In this document: positions 40,853 through 53,102 of the stretch, in pieces
How positions within the stretch are numbered: position 1 is the stretch's first letter
Layout: every line of letters begins with the position of its first letter
Assembly: GCA_951799405.1 (NCBI GenBank)
Contig: OX637337.1
Span: 14,816,347 to 14,880,346 of the forward strand
Source of the DNA: Agapetus fuscipes
Lineage: Eukaryota; Arthropoda; Insecta; Trichoptera; Glossosomatidae
DNA: 64,000 nucleotides
Reading direction: 5' to 3'
The notes under the pieces: model-generated
Told to the model about the DNA's origin: nothing
Databases searched by the model: none
The model's input: the letters and a program-made list of their open reading frames with translations, nothing else
Position numbers and translations under genes: made by a program

Positions 40853-43800
40853 CTGGAATAAATTTTCCAAATTTCATCAGAAAGTCAAGCAGATGCAAAT
40901 GTTTAATGTGAATTCTTAATATAAAAAGAGATGTTGATCTCCTCAGTAATATATTTTACCACTTGCAAACTATTCTAAGTAATCAATCATTACAATAAAA
41001 TATACTATATAAACTATATACACACCTTTAGGGCTGGTCTTCTTATCCTGGAAGTTGGTTTGTGTTGGTGCAGAAGGGCTGCCTTTAGTAACCTTGAATG
41101 AGCCTTTAGGTCTCCCTCTCTTGGCAGTTGGCTTGTCTGTGGCTTTGTCTTCTGGAGTGGAAGCTTCTTCTTCCTTGTTGGAGCTTGAAGTCTCCTTGCC
41201 CATGTCTTCAGGACCAGGCTTCTGCTGTGACTCTTCCTCCTTTACATCTCCTTCATCATCAGAGAGTTCCACCACCACAGCAGGAGTGCTGGGTGAGGCA
41301 GTCGTGATAGCGTGAGGTTTCCCATCACTACCCAGCCTCTTGTTGCCGACGCCTCTGTGCTGGGTTTTGATGTGGTTGATGATCTGTATCTTGGTGTATG
41401 TCCTGAACTGACACACCTTGCATTGGAACCTCTTCCACTGGTGTCTGGACATTGTAGAAGGTGTGAAGCGTGCGGTTTTGCTGTTTGGTACGGTTTGCTC
41501 AGGTTTGACGCTGGGAGAATCATCCAGCACTATAGCTTCTTCCTGCGACTTGGACTGCACCATCAAGCTCAAGTCCTTGACTTTGATGGTGGGTTTCTCT
41601 TCTCCTTTAGGTTTGTCACTGCTTAGATGGCATATTCTTTCGATGTCATCGAGGTTCAGCTCACTGTCGTCCACATTGCTGGCTTCTTGGCTGACCTTGG
41701 TAATGGTGGCGAGACCTTCCCCGCCAGACGCGCTCTCCAACACATCCATCTTCTCTTGGACTTTAAAAGTTTTATGTTCAGAATTAATAGCTATAAAATA
41801 TGCATCATCAAAGTCTTTAACAGTTTTTAACAGATTGGAATTCTTACACAAGTTACGTTGGAAGTCAGTAAAGCTAAAGGAAGTATTTGATGCGGGTATG
41901 TTACCGTCCTCACCTAGCGAGTCTGAAGAATTAGAGTGGGACATCTCTGGTGTTTGGGGCTCGGCTGTGCCCTTGATGTAGTCTCGCCTGATCTTGATTT
42001 CTATTTTCTTCTCCTCCCGGCAGGTGTCCAGCCTCCTGAGCTTGGGCTCGGGGCTCTTGTCGTGCTCCGTGCTCCTGCTCTTGCTGAGTGGGCGGCGCTG
42101 CGAGTTGGTGATCTTGTTGTGGGCAGCGATGCGCAGTTGGCAGGTCTGGCTGTGAGAATTCAGTGCGGCACGACGCTCAAACTTTCGTCCACAGCCCCCG
42201 CAGCGCGGCAACTCACTGTCCCCCTCAAAATTCTCCATCCATGCCTACAGAGCATACAGATAACAACACAATTTGCTTTTATACAACAATATAGGAAATA
42301 GGGATGTTTTGGATATAAAATTTCGGATTTGGATATAGATTTTGGAGTAATATTTTTTCAGTTTCCGATACGGATATAAAATTATTTTAGATAACCGCTA
42401 GTTTTGGTTACCGATTATATTTTTTATAGTTTCATTTAGAATTCGCCCATATCCTTTATTATCCGAAACTTTTGTACGGGATATAGTAACAGATTTTTTT
42501 AATTTCGGATTTCCGATAGTTTTGGATACGCATAGATATCCAAAACATCCCTAATTGAAAATATGTATTAATATATTCACCTGATTTTCTTGATCCATTC
42601 TCTGTTGCTCTGTTAATGATTCTGTAGATGTGTTGGCTTTACTATTTGCTTCAAGTGTTGAGTTTTGTAATCTATAAGCTTTATTTTGAATAGTTTCCCG
42701 TAGTTTACGTATGTGTGCGTGACTTTTTCTAAAATAAAGAATAGGATGAGCATACAATAGTAAAAGAGAATGAGTTTCATTGAGTTAATGTTAGAGGAGA
42801 CACAACTTGCTTACAGTGTTGACACAGACTATGAGACAAGCCTGTGGATAAGAGAAGTGTTTTGTATCTTTGGAGATATTTCAAATCAAAACCAAGAGAT
42901 CGGTTGCTGGATAATGGTTAAAAATGGCCAACACACTAGAGGTTAAATTTAAAATGACGCTAGCTTCAGGTGTCTTATCTGACATTTGTAGGTGGAAAAG
43001 AGGTCTGAAGTGGTCCTATGCTTTCCTGTGAGCTTTAAGGCCAACCTTGAGTGATAAAGTTTGTAAATAATAAGGATTTTTGTCATTTATGGATGTTTTG
43101 TGTTTTTTTCTGCATTTTAGTAGAAATAATTAAATTACATTAAGATTTGAATTGAAATTAAAACTAAACACTCTTGAATGAATGGATTTTTAATTATTTT
43201 TTTTATTATTAAAAAAAAAAAAAGATTTATGAAAAGGAATGCAATTCACCAACCTATTCTGCCTGGCCAGAAACAGGTATAAATATCATCAATTAATAAT
43301 TCATTATTGTTTAAACGTTATAAGATGTTACAATCTGAAAAAAATAAGGGAATATTTTGCCTTGATAAAAATCTGGTAGTTTGGTCCAAATTGAAGTTAA
43401 AAGAATGTGGTATGGAATGTGAATAGTTTTGGTTCTACTATATTACCTATACATCAATGGTGGGTTCCATGGAAACTCACCTGTGCACCTTGTCCAGATG
43501 TCGGTAAACACTCCAGGGGTTAGAGAAGGTGTCCGAGCAGTCAATACACGGGTACACTAGTCTGTTGTCAGCGTGTTTGTGCTTTGTGTGGAACTTTAGA
43601 GTTTTTCGGGTTGAAAATCTCATTTTACCTAAAACATGCATCCAAAATGTCAAATCAATGTAAATCAAGAGATTTACATGGATTATATATTTCTTTCCAT
43701 CGGCCCGTAGTCTAGTGGTTAACACTTCTGACTCGTAAATGGAAGGTTGTGGGTTTGAATCCCGGCAGAGCACAAAAATATATCCCATTTATATTTTCAA

Positions 43801-46800
43801 AATTTGCTCTTCGCTTCGCATATATCTTTACCAAAGATAAGTCACTAAAGGTCCATCCAGCCTTACAGCAACTGCATCTTGCTTGAGAATTGGCGCTTTC
43901 TACAGCGACGACCAAGCTCGCAAAGGTGTGATACACACAAAAACAGCGCTCACCAAATAAATCATCCTAATATTATTATTATTATTGTAATGAACGTGGT
44001 CAAAATCGGAACAACCGGTGCCATCTTATACAATGACACTTTTGACAGTCCAGCATGAAGATAGGTGTGTTGTTTCGCTCAGGGTTACTATTTTATGTTT
44101 TGATAAAGGCACTATTCAAATATTTACATATTATAATTATCAATACAACAATTGAGGATGAAGTAGAGTTCATCCTCAATCATCGTGAAGAGAGGAACAA
44201 TCGTTGTGCAGAGAGGTTTGACCTCCTGAAGACGTTGGCTACATCGCCGACGAAATGTCCAAAATAATGTTAGTTCTCCAGTTCAGTAACAGTTCATCTC
44301 AGATCCGAAAAGTGTAATTAACCTTAGAACTTAATTATAATATGTAACCAATATGAAAGATCTCCTTACAGATGTCGCACACGGGGGACTCCCTGGGCTT
44401 GGAGTCATCGTCCTCATCACTGATCTGTATGATGGGGAACTGGTTGAGAGCTGACGACGTGTAGTTTAGTAGTTTCCCATCCGGGCCCAGCACCGCCTCA
44501 TTCTCACTGGGGGAAGGGGGGGGTACCACCACCTCAATGCTCTGAAAAACAAATAATTCAAAGTTGAAAAGACATATTCAAATTTAACCTTCCCTCCCCT
44601 ATGCAGTGTAGGCAGTACACTTGCTTATTATAACCTTTAATATCTCTATAAATATAATTTACATGGAGCTCAGATTCTAGGTATTCCTCCCTCATACATT
44701 TACGAATTTAATTTTTTTTTTTTTTTTTAATAATCCACACTAATAAGGGGCAGCAGAGCTGTTTTGTAAAAGTCGGAAATAAATTCACCAATACAATAAA
44801 ACAAATGGCACCAATACAATCACACAGCGTAAGGCGCTGTGAGTAGCTCGCGTCATGCATGTAAAGTGTGCGTGGTGAGTGCGACGCTCTTCACATCTCA
44901 CTCTCACATATTTTGCTACGATTGGAGCACACGAAATAGCGCATCTCCGTCGCTACCGTTGCAGTCGTATTTTATCCTTCAATATTGCTAGAACTTGCAG
45001 GGATACTAAAGTGATTTATTATTTCCGATAATAAAATAAATAAAAATTCTTGTTTTGGTAAGTATTTTTTTATGTGTTTCTAAATAACTATCTAATCATT
45101 ATTTTATATTATTATTTGTGTGTAATACATAGAAACACATTTATTTTGGATTGAAAAGTATCCAGAGTAGGAAAAAAAATAACAGAAGCAAATGAAAATG
45201 CTTTGTAAGAGAACTTAGTTTGGAGTTGGCTAAGCCTAATATTATAAGAAGAAAAAATGGTATGGTTAGATTCCATAAACAACAGCAAGATGCTTTTGAC
45301 ACGGTTCTATCCTATTATCAGCATATATCACCCGCAACTGCTGTTACAGATGCAAATATTCCAACTAATCCGCTGGGCGAATCAACAAGGAGTGTGTCAG
45401 TGTCCCGGCCACCTTCAAGAATTTGTAGATTTTGTCCATACAATTAAAAAAAGAAACACAATAGTGTGTCTTATTTGTCAAAAAACTGTGTGAGCTAGTC
45501 ACATAATACAAAAAAAGTACATTTTTTGCAGCAATTGCAATAAAATTTAGAGATTGTCTTTATTTGGTTTTTATATTTCTATTGTTTTATGTTTTTCTTT
45601 TAACTTACGTAATTTTCGTTATTGTGCTTTAACATAATACGAGTAATGTGGAAATAATTATGAATGTTTTCATTTGTTGTTCAATTTAACATTATTTTGG
45701 TACATATTATTATGAACTTTTAATTTTCTGAAATATTTCAAAAGGTTTAAATTCCCTGGCTAGTCGCCGCCCGTCGCCTTTTTTTTTTTTTTTTTTTTTT
45801 AAGGAATCCTGTGCGGGAGGCTCCCCAATTCTTGAGAGTCTTGGGGGTCTATGCCACCCTGGAAGGGTGCCGCAGAGGTGTTGCTTGAGTTCTTGGTTCT
45901 GTCGTGAGGCGCTGCAAGGAAGTGGTGATTGATGTTGGTTTTGAATAAAACCGGATTAAATTGGGAAGGGAACACAGATACTGGTAGACCATTCCATAAG
46001 CGGGCAGTTTGGCAAAGGAATGAGTCATGAAAACGCCAAGTTCTCATAGTTTTGAGATCTTCCCCATATCACGTGCCTGAGCTTCAGTCGCTCGATGCGC
46101 TCGCTCAGAGTGGACCTGTCGTCCGCTATATAGGCATTGGCCGATGATTTTTTTATGTTTTTAGCATTTAAATACTAATTATTGTCATTTACTTCTTCAT
46201 TCGACTTCAATTATACTTTATTAAAGCGATTAGCTATTAATATACATCATTTACCGATCATAAATCCGACTTTTATGAGCGTGTAGTCACTACACAGCAC
46301 CGTTGCGCGTGTAATTTTTTTAGCACAGATTGGGGAAGGTTAAAATTCAAATTAATTGGATGCCCACAAACAAACACATGTAGGTTTGCGATTACAAATG
46401 CTGCATGGGTACTTTACAAATTAAAATCCAATCTCAAATGAAAATAATCCCGACAATTTTTGCCTACCTTCCTTGAAATAGGGGTGACATTGGCAAAGTG
46501 AACCATCTTTTGCAGTATAGGTGGTCGTTTAAAGAAAAAGGAAAATATATCAAGTTGTTTAACCACCAGAGTGCCGGAACGCGGATTCGGGCTTATAGTA
46601 CTGATCACCATTTTTTTAAATTTTTCTTTAGTTTTTACACAGCAAAAGATCAAAAATTGTTTAACATACTCCTACACTAACGCCAGTTCGAATCAACAAT
46701 AATTTTGAGTCTGGTTCAACAGATGTCATTAGATAATTATTAATTAAAAATAATAAATAATGAATTATTCATTCATAATGTTAATACCTGCATGGATATA

Positions 46801-49800
46801 TACAACTGGATGGGCTGAGAAAACAATCCTTTGAGAATTAGAAATACGCTACCCCACTCATCACACAAAAATCCAAATTCAGTCTATCGGTAACCTTCCA
46901 ACTGTCAACAGGTGTATTACCTAAATGGAAAAAAATCCATATAAATGTCAAACTGAGTATTTTCTAAACGTGCCAACAAAATAGTTGTAGAACATTGAAT
47001 AATATTTCACCTTAATCACTATTCCATATGATTACGTTGATAAAATTTATTTTTCGTTTGTCAAAATATTTTGTTCGCGAAAGTGACAGCCATTTCTAGA
47101 ACTAGTGATGTTCAAATATATAGGTACCTACTTGCTTCTTCAAGTATGTAACTTCTATGCTCGCGGTAATAGATACTTGTGGAAATCATCCTGTACACAA
47201 TGAGGTGGGAACATTTTTGAATTCGGAATTTATCAGATATTTTCATACTTGCAACAACACTACTAACAAATCCGTTACCATAGTGATTTCATGTGTTTCC
47301 TTGGTGATATGTAAATAGATTGAAGACGGAGTAGAGACACGTTGCTTACATCGAAAATGAGAAAAGCATTTCAAATGTCGTTAGCGAGACAGCATTATAA
47401 ACAATGTATGGTGTCAAAGACGGTGCATCATGTTGATTGGTACTAAATCACATGTACGACCCCTCCATTTAATACTTCCTCCATGAATACCTGTTTCAGG
47501 CCAGGAAAAATAAGTTGGTGAATTGAACTCCTCTTCACAATTTTTTTAAAGAAAAAAAAAACCTGCAATAATTCCATTTCCGTATCTGTACAAAACCCAA
47601 ACAATATTATTATTCTCGTATCTGTATCCACATCTAAAATATCAAAGCCCCAACATCCCTACCACGTAGATCAGCGGTTGCCAAAGTGGTGGTCCGCGAG
47701 AAAATTTCGCTGGTCCGCAGAAAAATGTGGAATATACTTACTCATCATGTTAGGTTATGTTTTAAGATGCATTAAAACATGATTCAATTCATAACAATAC
47801 GTGACAAGTTATAAAAACTATATACTAGGTACATTTTATGTGTTTGATCACAATTTTTTTTTATGAATATATTTAACACTTAAAAAATACTATTAGTGGT
47901 CCGCGGGATTTAAATTATGAATTAACTGGTCCGTGAGGTCAAAAAGTTTGGCGACCGCTGACGTAGATCATAGTTTTGCTGTATGGAAAATTCTCACATA
48001 TTCCATTTCCACAGCTTAATCTTCTGAGATCAACAACCCCCCTCACCTGTTTCCTAGCAGCGTCTGCGGGCTCGTTGACGTGGAACAGATTCTGGAACAC
48101 GGCGCTGCTGTTGGTCAGAATGGGCTGCATCTTCAGGCAGCGTCCATTGGAGTCAGTTATTGTGCTGCCATCAGAGTCCTCGGCCTTCTTGTTGGCCAGC
48201 TTCTCTATGATGGAAGTCAGGTCCTTGGCCGCGCACTTCTTCACCAGCTCTGGCCCCTCCTGCACAGGCTCCGGCCGTGATTTATCTTTGTTCTGCAGGT
48301 AGTCTTGGTAATCTTGTTCATTCTGGATGATGGTCAACATGTCATCTTTCTAAAATATTAAAAATATTCATGAATTAAACCACCGGCTGTTAACCTTTTT
48401 TTAATCAGGGAACACTTTGAAGAACATACAGTAGGACCTTGCTAAACCGGACCCTCGCTTATTCCGTCATAACGGTAATCTGGATGTCGATGCGGGTAGC
48501 AGCGTTCGCAGGGAAGCGGGAGGTATTTCACAAGCATAGCACGGGTCCCGCTGCCGCAATTCTATTGTAATAAATCAACCTATGTATACGTACTACCGCA
48601 TGATTTCTTTAGTGTATATTGTCTGTCTCACATGTATCTTTCAATAATTAAAGTTAATAAATACGTAATTACTTAAACCTTTCATGTATTCTAGTTTTAT
48701 AGCTATAATTTTTTTGCAGATTCCAATCCAGACTACATTGAATGTTTTGGACAATAGAATTGCTCTTCATGCATACACTCTGTATCACTCACCGTGCATT
48801 GCATTCTATAAATGTATTCCTTGGGTACTCTTGTATGTCTATATGTATGCAACATGTTTTCATGTGCAGCACTGCCAAGGCTCTCGCCCGCTACTGACTG
48901 TGAACCAATAACCTAGATAAGCCTTAAGCTTTCCCTTTTATGGCTACCTATCCCATATTTCTACAGTTTTACAGTGAGTCTGTGAATTCCTTGCAACAGT
49001 TCCAGCATGCTTGTAAGTGTGCGTGTGTGAGTGTTGGTTACCAGGAACTTGGTGTTGATGAAGTGTGCGTGCAGGGAGGTGTTGAACTTCTGTCGGCAGT
49101 AGACCCTCTTGTGGGAGATGAAGTTGGCCAGGCTCCTGAAGAGGTTGCGGCACACCTTGCACTCGTACACTATGTCACACTCCAGCGCCAGCAGGCTCCT
49201 CAGCTAAACAACACAACATAATATGGTTAGTGCTTTTATGATGTCTCTAGTTGACTATTGCTCAACACTGTACATAGGTCAGCCGAAAAAACAGTTCAAC
49301 CGCCTTCAATCTGTGCTGAATTCTATGGCAAGACTCTTATTTGGGATGCCCAAATTTACTTACATTACTCCATTGTTAGAGAATCTGCATTGACTTTGTT
49401 TGCCGAAAAGGGTGGTCTACCGTGTTTATCTCATGGTTTACAAAGCTGTAAATGGTGCGGCTCTTTCATAAGGGCAGATATGTTCTCACCCATTCAGAAG
49501 GGTTTAAGGCAACAGATGCTTAGGTCTGCCGGGGATGGAATGGTTACCAACGTAATGCAATTATCGCGCAACGCAATGTCTCACTTTCACGCAATACAAT
49601 GTCCCACTTCTAGAAATTATATCTCACAGATGTAATTTCCGAAGTGAAACTAGCTCAGTTTATAATAAATCAAGTCTCAGCAGGGGCGAGTATTTTATAC
49701 ATGCATTTAACCTTGAAATTAAGGTTTAAAACTGAAATTTATTCATCAATTCGACTGATTGTTAGAACTTAAATTAAAGTCTACTCAATATATTATATGA

Positions 49801-50085
49801 ACTCAATAAAAAAGCAAAAAAGCCTATGTGCCTCGACCCACAAACTTCAATAGTACCTCTAGCAAAAATTGTTGTAAGAATTTGAGGTTAAGGTGTGTTT
49901 GGCTTGCTGACCTCATCTGTCCCGGTGTCAAACACGTCCCTCGCCTGCAAGAAGCTGGTGATGCTGGTGTTGATGGACTTCCTCAGCACAGAGAGGTCGG
50001 GCTGGCCCAGGCGCTCCTCCTCGTCCTGCTCACAAGACTTGCTGCCCTTGCAGCGCACCTTCACCCCAGTCTTGTTGGCTGACAT
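39516..50085 (-). CDS. ZNF800: ZNF800-like zinc-finger protein
   Basis: Nuclear C2H2/C2HC zinc-finger protein, probable transcription regulator. Eight coding exons (49912-50085, 49042-49203, 48047-48349, 44370-44541, 43481-43628, 42581-42728, 41035-42244, 39516-40852), all with GT/AG borders, join to 3654 nt: 1217 residues plus stop. Zinc fingers: C73-C76-H89-C94 (ECKVCRNLFRSLANFISHKR, very close to ZNF800 finger 1), C268-C271-H284-H289 (completed across an intron), C298-C301-H314-H319, C384-C387-H400-C404, and one near 640-665. The long C-terminal half is low-complexity, Ser/Pro/Lys-rich, without a recognised domain. It is nearly twice the length of the vertebrate protein (about 660). Orthology rests on finger order and the first finger. 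Confidence 0.8.
41035..42244 (-). CDS. ZNF800: ZNF800-like coding exon 7 (fingers 4 and 5)
   Basis: 403 codons plus one base. AWMENFEGDSELPRCGGCGR begins finger 4 (C2HC). KRFQCKVCQFRTYTKIQIIN is finger 5. Between are acidic and Ser-rich stretches. Acceptor CTGTAG|GCATGG, donor CTAAAG|GTGTGT. Confidence 0.85.
42301..42551. mobile_element. 251-bp TA-target MITE filling a ZNF800-like intron
   Basis: GGGATGTTTTGGATAT ... ATATCCAAAACATCCC with TA on both sides. ATAT/CGGAT-rich interior. Confidence 0.88.
42581..42728 (-). CDS. ZNF800: ZNF800-like coding exon 6
   Basis: KSHAHIRKLRETIQNKAYRL to MDQENQ, a basic then polar linker. Acceptor TATTTTAG|AAAAAG, donor AATCAG|GTGAAT. The next intron (336 bp) is mostly one MITE. 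Confidence 0.78.
43180..43275. repeat. Short interspersed repeat
   Basis: GGAATGCAATTCACCAACCT and GCCTGGCCAG recur, in either orientation, at about 47490-47560, 53570-53620 and 56700-56770. Confidence 0.55.
43481..43628 (-). CDS. ZNF800: ZNF800-like coding exon 5 (fingers 2 and 3)
   Basis: Starts with the two bases completing Cys271, then KMRFSTRKTLKFHTKHKHAD and YPCIDCSDTFSNPWSVYRHL. Acceptor GTTTTAG|GTAAAA, donor CACAG|GTGAGT. Confidence 0.85.
43697..43987 (+). repeat. tRNA-type SINE without 5S head
   Basis: Starts at the tRNA-like part (GGCCCGTAGTCTAGTGGTTA, GGGTTTGAATCCCGG), then the same body and tail as 33447-33892, ending in (ATT)n. No 5S-like sequence precedes it, so the family exists in two forms or this copy is 5'-truncated. 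Confidence 0.88.
44205..44262 (+). mobile_element. Penelope-type hairpin motif fragment
   Basis: CCTGAAGACGTTGGC, loop, GCCGACGAAATG: the same arrangement as at 12760-12800. Confidence 0.5.
44370..44541 (-). CDS. ZNF800: ZNF800-like coding exon 4 (first half of finger 2)
   Basis: SIEVVVPPPSPSENEAVLGP to ESPVCDI plus one base. The donor ATCT|GTAAGG was chosen over one 21 bases further on because only this joins to exon 5 as CDICKMRFSTRKTLKFHTKH, a correctly spaced C-x2-C-x12-H finger. Confidence 0.82.
44820..45560 (+). pseudogene. Decayed, possibly piggyBac-like ORF end
   Basis: 45232-45490 in two frames yields LAKPNIIRRKNGMVRFHKQQ ... PPSRICRFC then KKRNTIVCLICQKTVC. The C-x2-C...C-x2-C arrangement resembles the C-terminal zinc-binding end of piggyBac-like transposases. 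Weak call: no DDD core seen. Confidence 0.3.
45780..46150 (-). mobile_element. LINE RT C-terminus and 3' end with poly(A)
   Basis: MRTWRFHDSFLCQTARLWNG, then LPVSVFPSQFNPVLFKTNIN, is a standard end of insect jockey/CR1-like ORF2. The 3' UTR shared with 6980-7105 and a poly(A) (T20 on +, 45780-45800) follow. Confidence 0.75.
46340..46530 (-). repeat. 255-bp family repeat copy
   Basis: GCCCACAAACAAACACATGT, CAAATGCTGCATG and CCTTGAAATAGGGGTGACAT landmarks in reverse. Confidence 0.75.
46790..47480 (-). mobile_element. Interspersed element, copy of 60716-61640
   Basis: Shares CTGGATGGGCTGAGAAAACA, TACCCCACTCATC, TTTGTTCGCGAAAGTGACAG and GAGACACGTTGC with 60716-61640 over about 700 bp. No ORF. 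Confidence 0.75.
47672..47960. mobile_element. hAT-type MITE
   Basis: 289 bp, CAGCGGTTGCCAAA ... TTTGGCGACCGCTG, with perfect 8-bp duplications ACGTAGAT (47664-47671 and 47961-47968). GGTCCGCG-rich subterminal repeats. Confidence 0.94.
48047..48349 (-). CDS. ZNF800: ZNF800-like coding exon 3
   Basis: 101 codons, KDDMLTIIQNEQDYQDYLQN to DAARKQ; acidic/basic linker. Acceptor TATTTTAG|AAA, donor AAACAG|GTGAGG. An hAT MITE ends 87 bases downstream of the donor. Confidence 0.82.
48424..48500 (+). mobile_element. Tigger/pogo-like transposon end
   Basis: ACAGTAGGACCTTGCTAAAC then CCCTCGCTTATTCCGTCA is the recognisable end of pogo/Tigger elements. Similar to 57049-57110. Confidence 0.6.
49042..49203 (-). 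CDS. ZNF800: ZNF800-like coding exon 2 (finger 1)
   Basis: 54 codons, LRSLLALECDIVYECKVCRN onward, holding the C2HC finger that best identifies the family. Acceptor TTGTTTAG|CTG, donor TTCCTG|GTAACC. Confidence 0.85.
49225..49640 (+). mobile_element. LINE fragment, decayed
   Basis: VDYCSTLYIGQPKKQFNRLQ and RVVYRVYLMVYKAVNGA closely match the LINE at 34416-37601, broken by stops. Same family, older copy. Lies in ZNF800-like intron 1. Confidence 0.75.
49912..50085 (-). CDS. ZNF800: ZNF800-like coding exon 1
   Basis: Residues 1-58, MSANKTGVKVRCKGSK to DTGTDE. Donor GATGAG|GTCAGC, phase 0. TTGTTTTAG seven bases before the ATG may be the acceptor of a 5'-UTR intron. Confidence 0.75.
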
Positions 50086-50141
50086 TTCTATTCTAAAACA
50101 ACAACAACAAAAAAGCGTAAGACATTACGTAAACTCCCTAC

Positions 50142-50500
50142 TATAATCTTAATTGCAAAGGTATTTTAACATTTAGGATTCATATTAAATGTATGCCCGC
50201 AAACAGACACATATAAGTTCGTATTTACATATCCCGTATGTGAACTTACAACATCTATAATCTAAGTTGCAAAGGTATATTGACATTTAAATCTCATATT
50301 TAATGCATGCTCAGAAGCACGCACATGTAAGTTTGCACTTACAGATGCTGCGTGTGTACATGCAAAATAAACTAAACCTCACATGAATATAAAGTTTGCA
50401 ACTTCAGCTGCCTTTCTCTGAAGCCGGGGTGGCCTTCACAAAAGTGAACCAAGTTTTTACAGCATGGGGGTCAGCCTCATACCGATATATAGAACACTTC
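50142..50500 (-). repeat. 255-bp family repeat, dimer
   Basis: A partial (50142-50258) then a full copy (50262-50500), both in reverse. Confidence 0.8.
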
Positions 50501-52070
50501 CTTATAATTAGTTCACTTACTATGGGAAGTTACACCCAATATAATGTTTAATCCACGATTTTTCAAATCAGTGAATGAGAACTTATTCCATTTTACCTTT
50601 AAGGTGGCGATATTTGTAAATAATTACAAATGACTGGAATCTGTAGAGTGAGAAGACAGATGTATGAGGAGATAAAAGAAGTGAGGACAGATGAAAGTGG
50701 ACACACATCTGCTAAGATACTGGCCACCCCTAACGGAATGCCGGCTGGATACAGGTACAGCATGCTACATCGCTAGGTAGAGAAAAGTAGGAGATAGAGT
50801 TATTATAACCTGCTGCACCTTCTATATTCCCTTAATAAGCTATTTAAGTTGCTGGGAATGTTGGTTATGAAGCAAAATGCAGCTGTGCTCCGCACAATGA
50901 GGCCCGTATAACATATTATACATGTACCTACCTACGTGATCCTACAAGGTACGCGACTGTTCTACAAGACAACTTAAACCAATATATTACATAATTAATT
51001 CACTCCCTACGAATAAGAATATCCAATTTATCGGTCATTATAAAATGTTCGCGGCCAAATTACAAAAATGAAGTGATTTTCAACAAATTAACGTGGTCGC
51101 GATATTATGTTCCTATCCTTCCGATGGCATAATGATGTTAGCGGAATACGCGAAGTCTCTCCTTCGATTTAACATGCGTAACGGCAGGTCGCGGCACATT
51201 TTTATGGGGAATACGAAAACTTACACATAAAGGAAGACAATGCGTCCATTAAATGCACACAACTCACATTATATTCTTCACTTGAAGCAAAACGCCGCGG
51301 GATGGTTTTCACGCCTCTCTGAGGGGCGACTCCATTTTCGTTAGAAGATTTGTTCTTGTGCTTGTAATGTTGGCTGCCCTGCGAGCTTCTGACATTTAAA
51401 AAAAAATGAATTCCGATTAGTTCCGAATTTCAATTTAAAAATAATCATTATTGTGGCTGTGACGTGCCGTGTTGATTTTATAATTAAATATTTAAAGAAA
51501 ACTTGTATCTGCGCCTTCTTAATTAACATCAGTTTTACCATGTATTCCTGCTCAACGAAGTCCTTGAGGGTATTGTAATCTTTGTCCGCAAAATATGAAA
51601 TTATTGTTTGAGGTTATGATATCGTAATTCATGAAAATTATTCATTATTTTGGTTTCAACCAGTGTCAGAGAATACTATTTACACGCGTTTTAAAGCCTC
51701 ATGTTTCCAACCATTTCTTTTATTTTTTACGTTAATAAATCAGTATTTTTAAAGGAGTTCTTACTTAGCTCTTGGATTTCCCTTCAGCGTATTGGATACA
51801 CAGGACACAATATATAAGTTACTCATATTCTCTTCATTTCTAAAGACCTCAATGTTTCTCCTGGGAAAATCCTATTCTAGGGAAACTCAATATAGTTTGG
51901 ATATTAATTTTGTCAAAAACTCAACATCACGTCACAATTTCATCAGTGTGTAGAAAAAAGTACATTTGACTTAGTAAAATAATTCATTTTGCTAGGTATC
52001 ATTGGGTTATTAAATAGACTCTACACAAATCCCATGTACAAGAAAATTGCGTCAGCACAAGGCCGGGCTC
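50501..52070. other. Upstream region of the ZNF800-like gene
   Basis: 50690-50765 has a LINE 3'-end piece (TACTGGCCACCCCTAACG). 51040-51400 is less AT-rich and could hold the ZNF800-like 5' UTR/promoter, but no element is certain. The rest shows nothing. Confidence 0.35.
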
Positions 52071-52073
52071 TTA

Positions 52074-52563
52074 AGGCTTGTTCGCACAAGGCAACTATTT
52101 TAGTTGATTAGCGAGTAATTTAGTGGCTAAACGTGTGCGAACCACAAAAAATTAGTCAAGTAGTTTAGTCAATGGTTAAGTCAAGCCGATCCATTTCACT
52201 CTATTTTTTTGGCCGAGTAGCGCCCCCCACCACCGTCCGTGGGCGAGTGTGGCCGAGTAGCCACGGACAAGCCCGAGTCCGGACGGCCACGGAGAAGCCC
52301 GGGTGCGGACGGCCACGGAGAAGCCCGAGTCCGAGTCGAGCTCATAAGTGGCCGCTCGATTGGAGGGACTCACTCTTGGCGGGGAAACGGAAATGCATGA
52401 ATGGCGGCAAATTTAATCGCGTTGCAGCCTGTTCATCTTGTGAACTTCACACTTGTGTACTGTACTGAACCGTAATGCGAACGCTTCACGAGCGAGTAGC
52501 GCCCCGCCCACCACTAAATAACTCGCTACTCGACTAAAATAGTCGCCTTGTCCGAACTAGCCT
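52074..52563. mobile_element. Harbinger-like MITE, 490 bp
   Basis: AGGCTTGTTCGCACAAGGC ... GCCTTGTCCGAACTAGCCT with TTA duplicated on both sides. Inside, a GC-rich unit of about 32 bp (GGCCACGGAGAAGCCCG) repeats two to three times. Confidence 0.85.
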
Positions 52564-52849
52564 TTAGGGAACAGGCAACTTCATATTTTGTTATTGCTTA
52601 TCATTTTATTAGGACCATTGTGGAATAAAAGTGTGACATTTGCCCGCAGAGAAAATATGTTTTCAAGTTTGTGTCCATCACACATCAAAATTAAACCAAA
52701 CCATCATGGACTTGGGTTGTCTTGTTTTTTTCTGCGATAAGTCCACTTTGGAAAAATGAGTCTTATAGAACCAAAGATGGATGGCAGGATTTTGGAAATT
52801 AAATAAATTTATACCGTAATACATAAAATGCTATTCCCATACATTTATC

Positions 52850-53102
52850 TCTATAATCTATAATCTAAGCTGCAAAGATATGTAAACATTTAAGGCTCAT
52901 ATGAAATGCATGCCTACAGACAGGCACATGTAGGTTCGCGCCTACACATTCTGCATGTGTGCATACAAATAAAGAAAACCTCACATGGGCATAAACCTTG
53001 CAACACCTGCCGCCGTTCCCTGTATCGGGGTAGCATTGGCAAAAGTGAACCGATTTTTACAGCACGGGTGGTCAGCCTCATACCAACCTATCAGTCAAGG
53101 AG
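52850..53102 (-). repeat. 255-bp family repeat, full copy
   Basis: Reverse copy from ATAATCTAAGCTGCAAAGAT to CAGCCTCATACCAACCTATC. 53103-53540 beyond it shows nothing. Confidence 0.82.

Noticed and set aside
39991..42301. Plus- and minus-strand ORFs overlapping ZNF800-like exons 7 and 8
   Set aside because: Other-frame shadows of a long, GC-richer coding exon; no motifs or splice support.
52172..52468. 98-codon ORF
   Set aside because: Lies wholly inside a non-coding MITE, over its GC-rich internal repeats.
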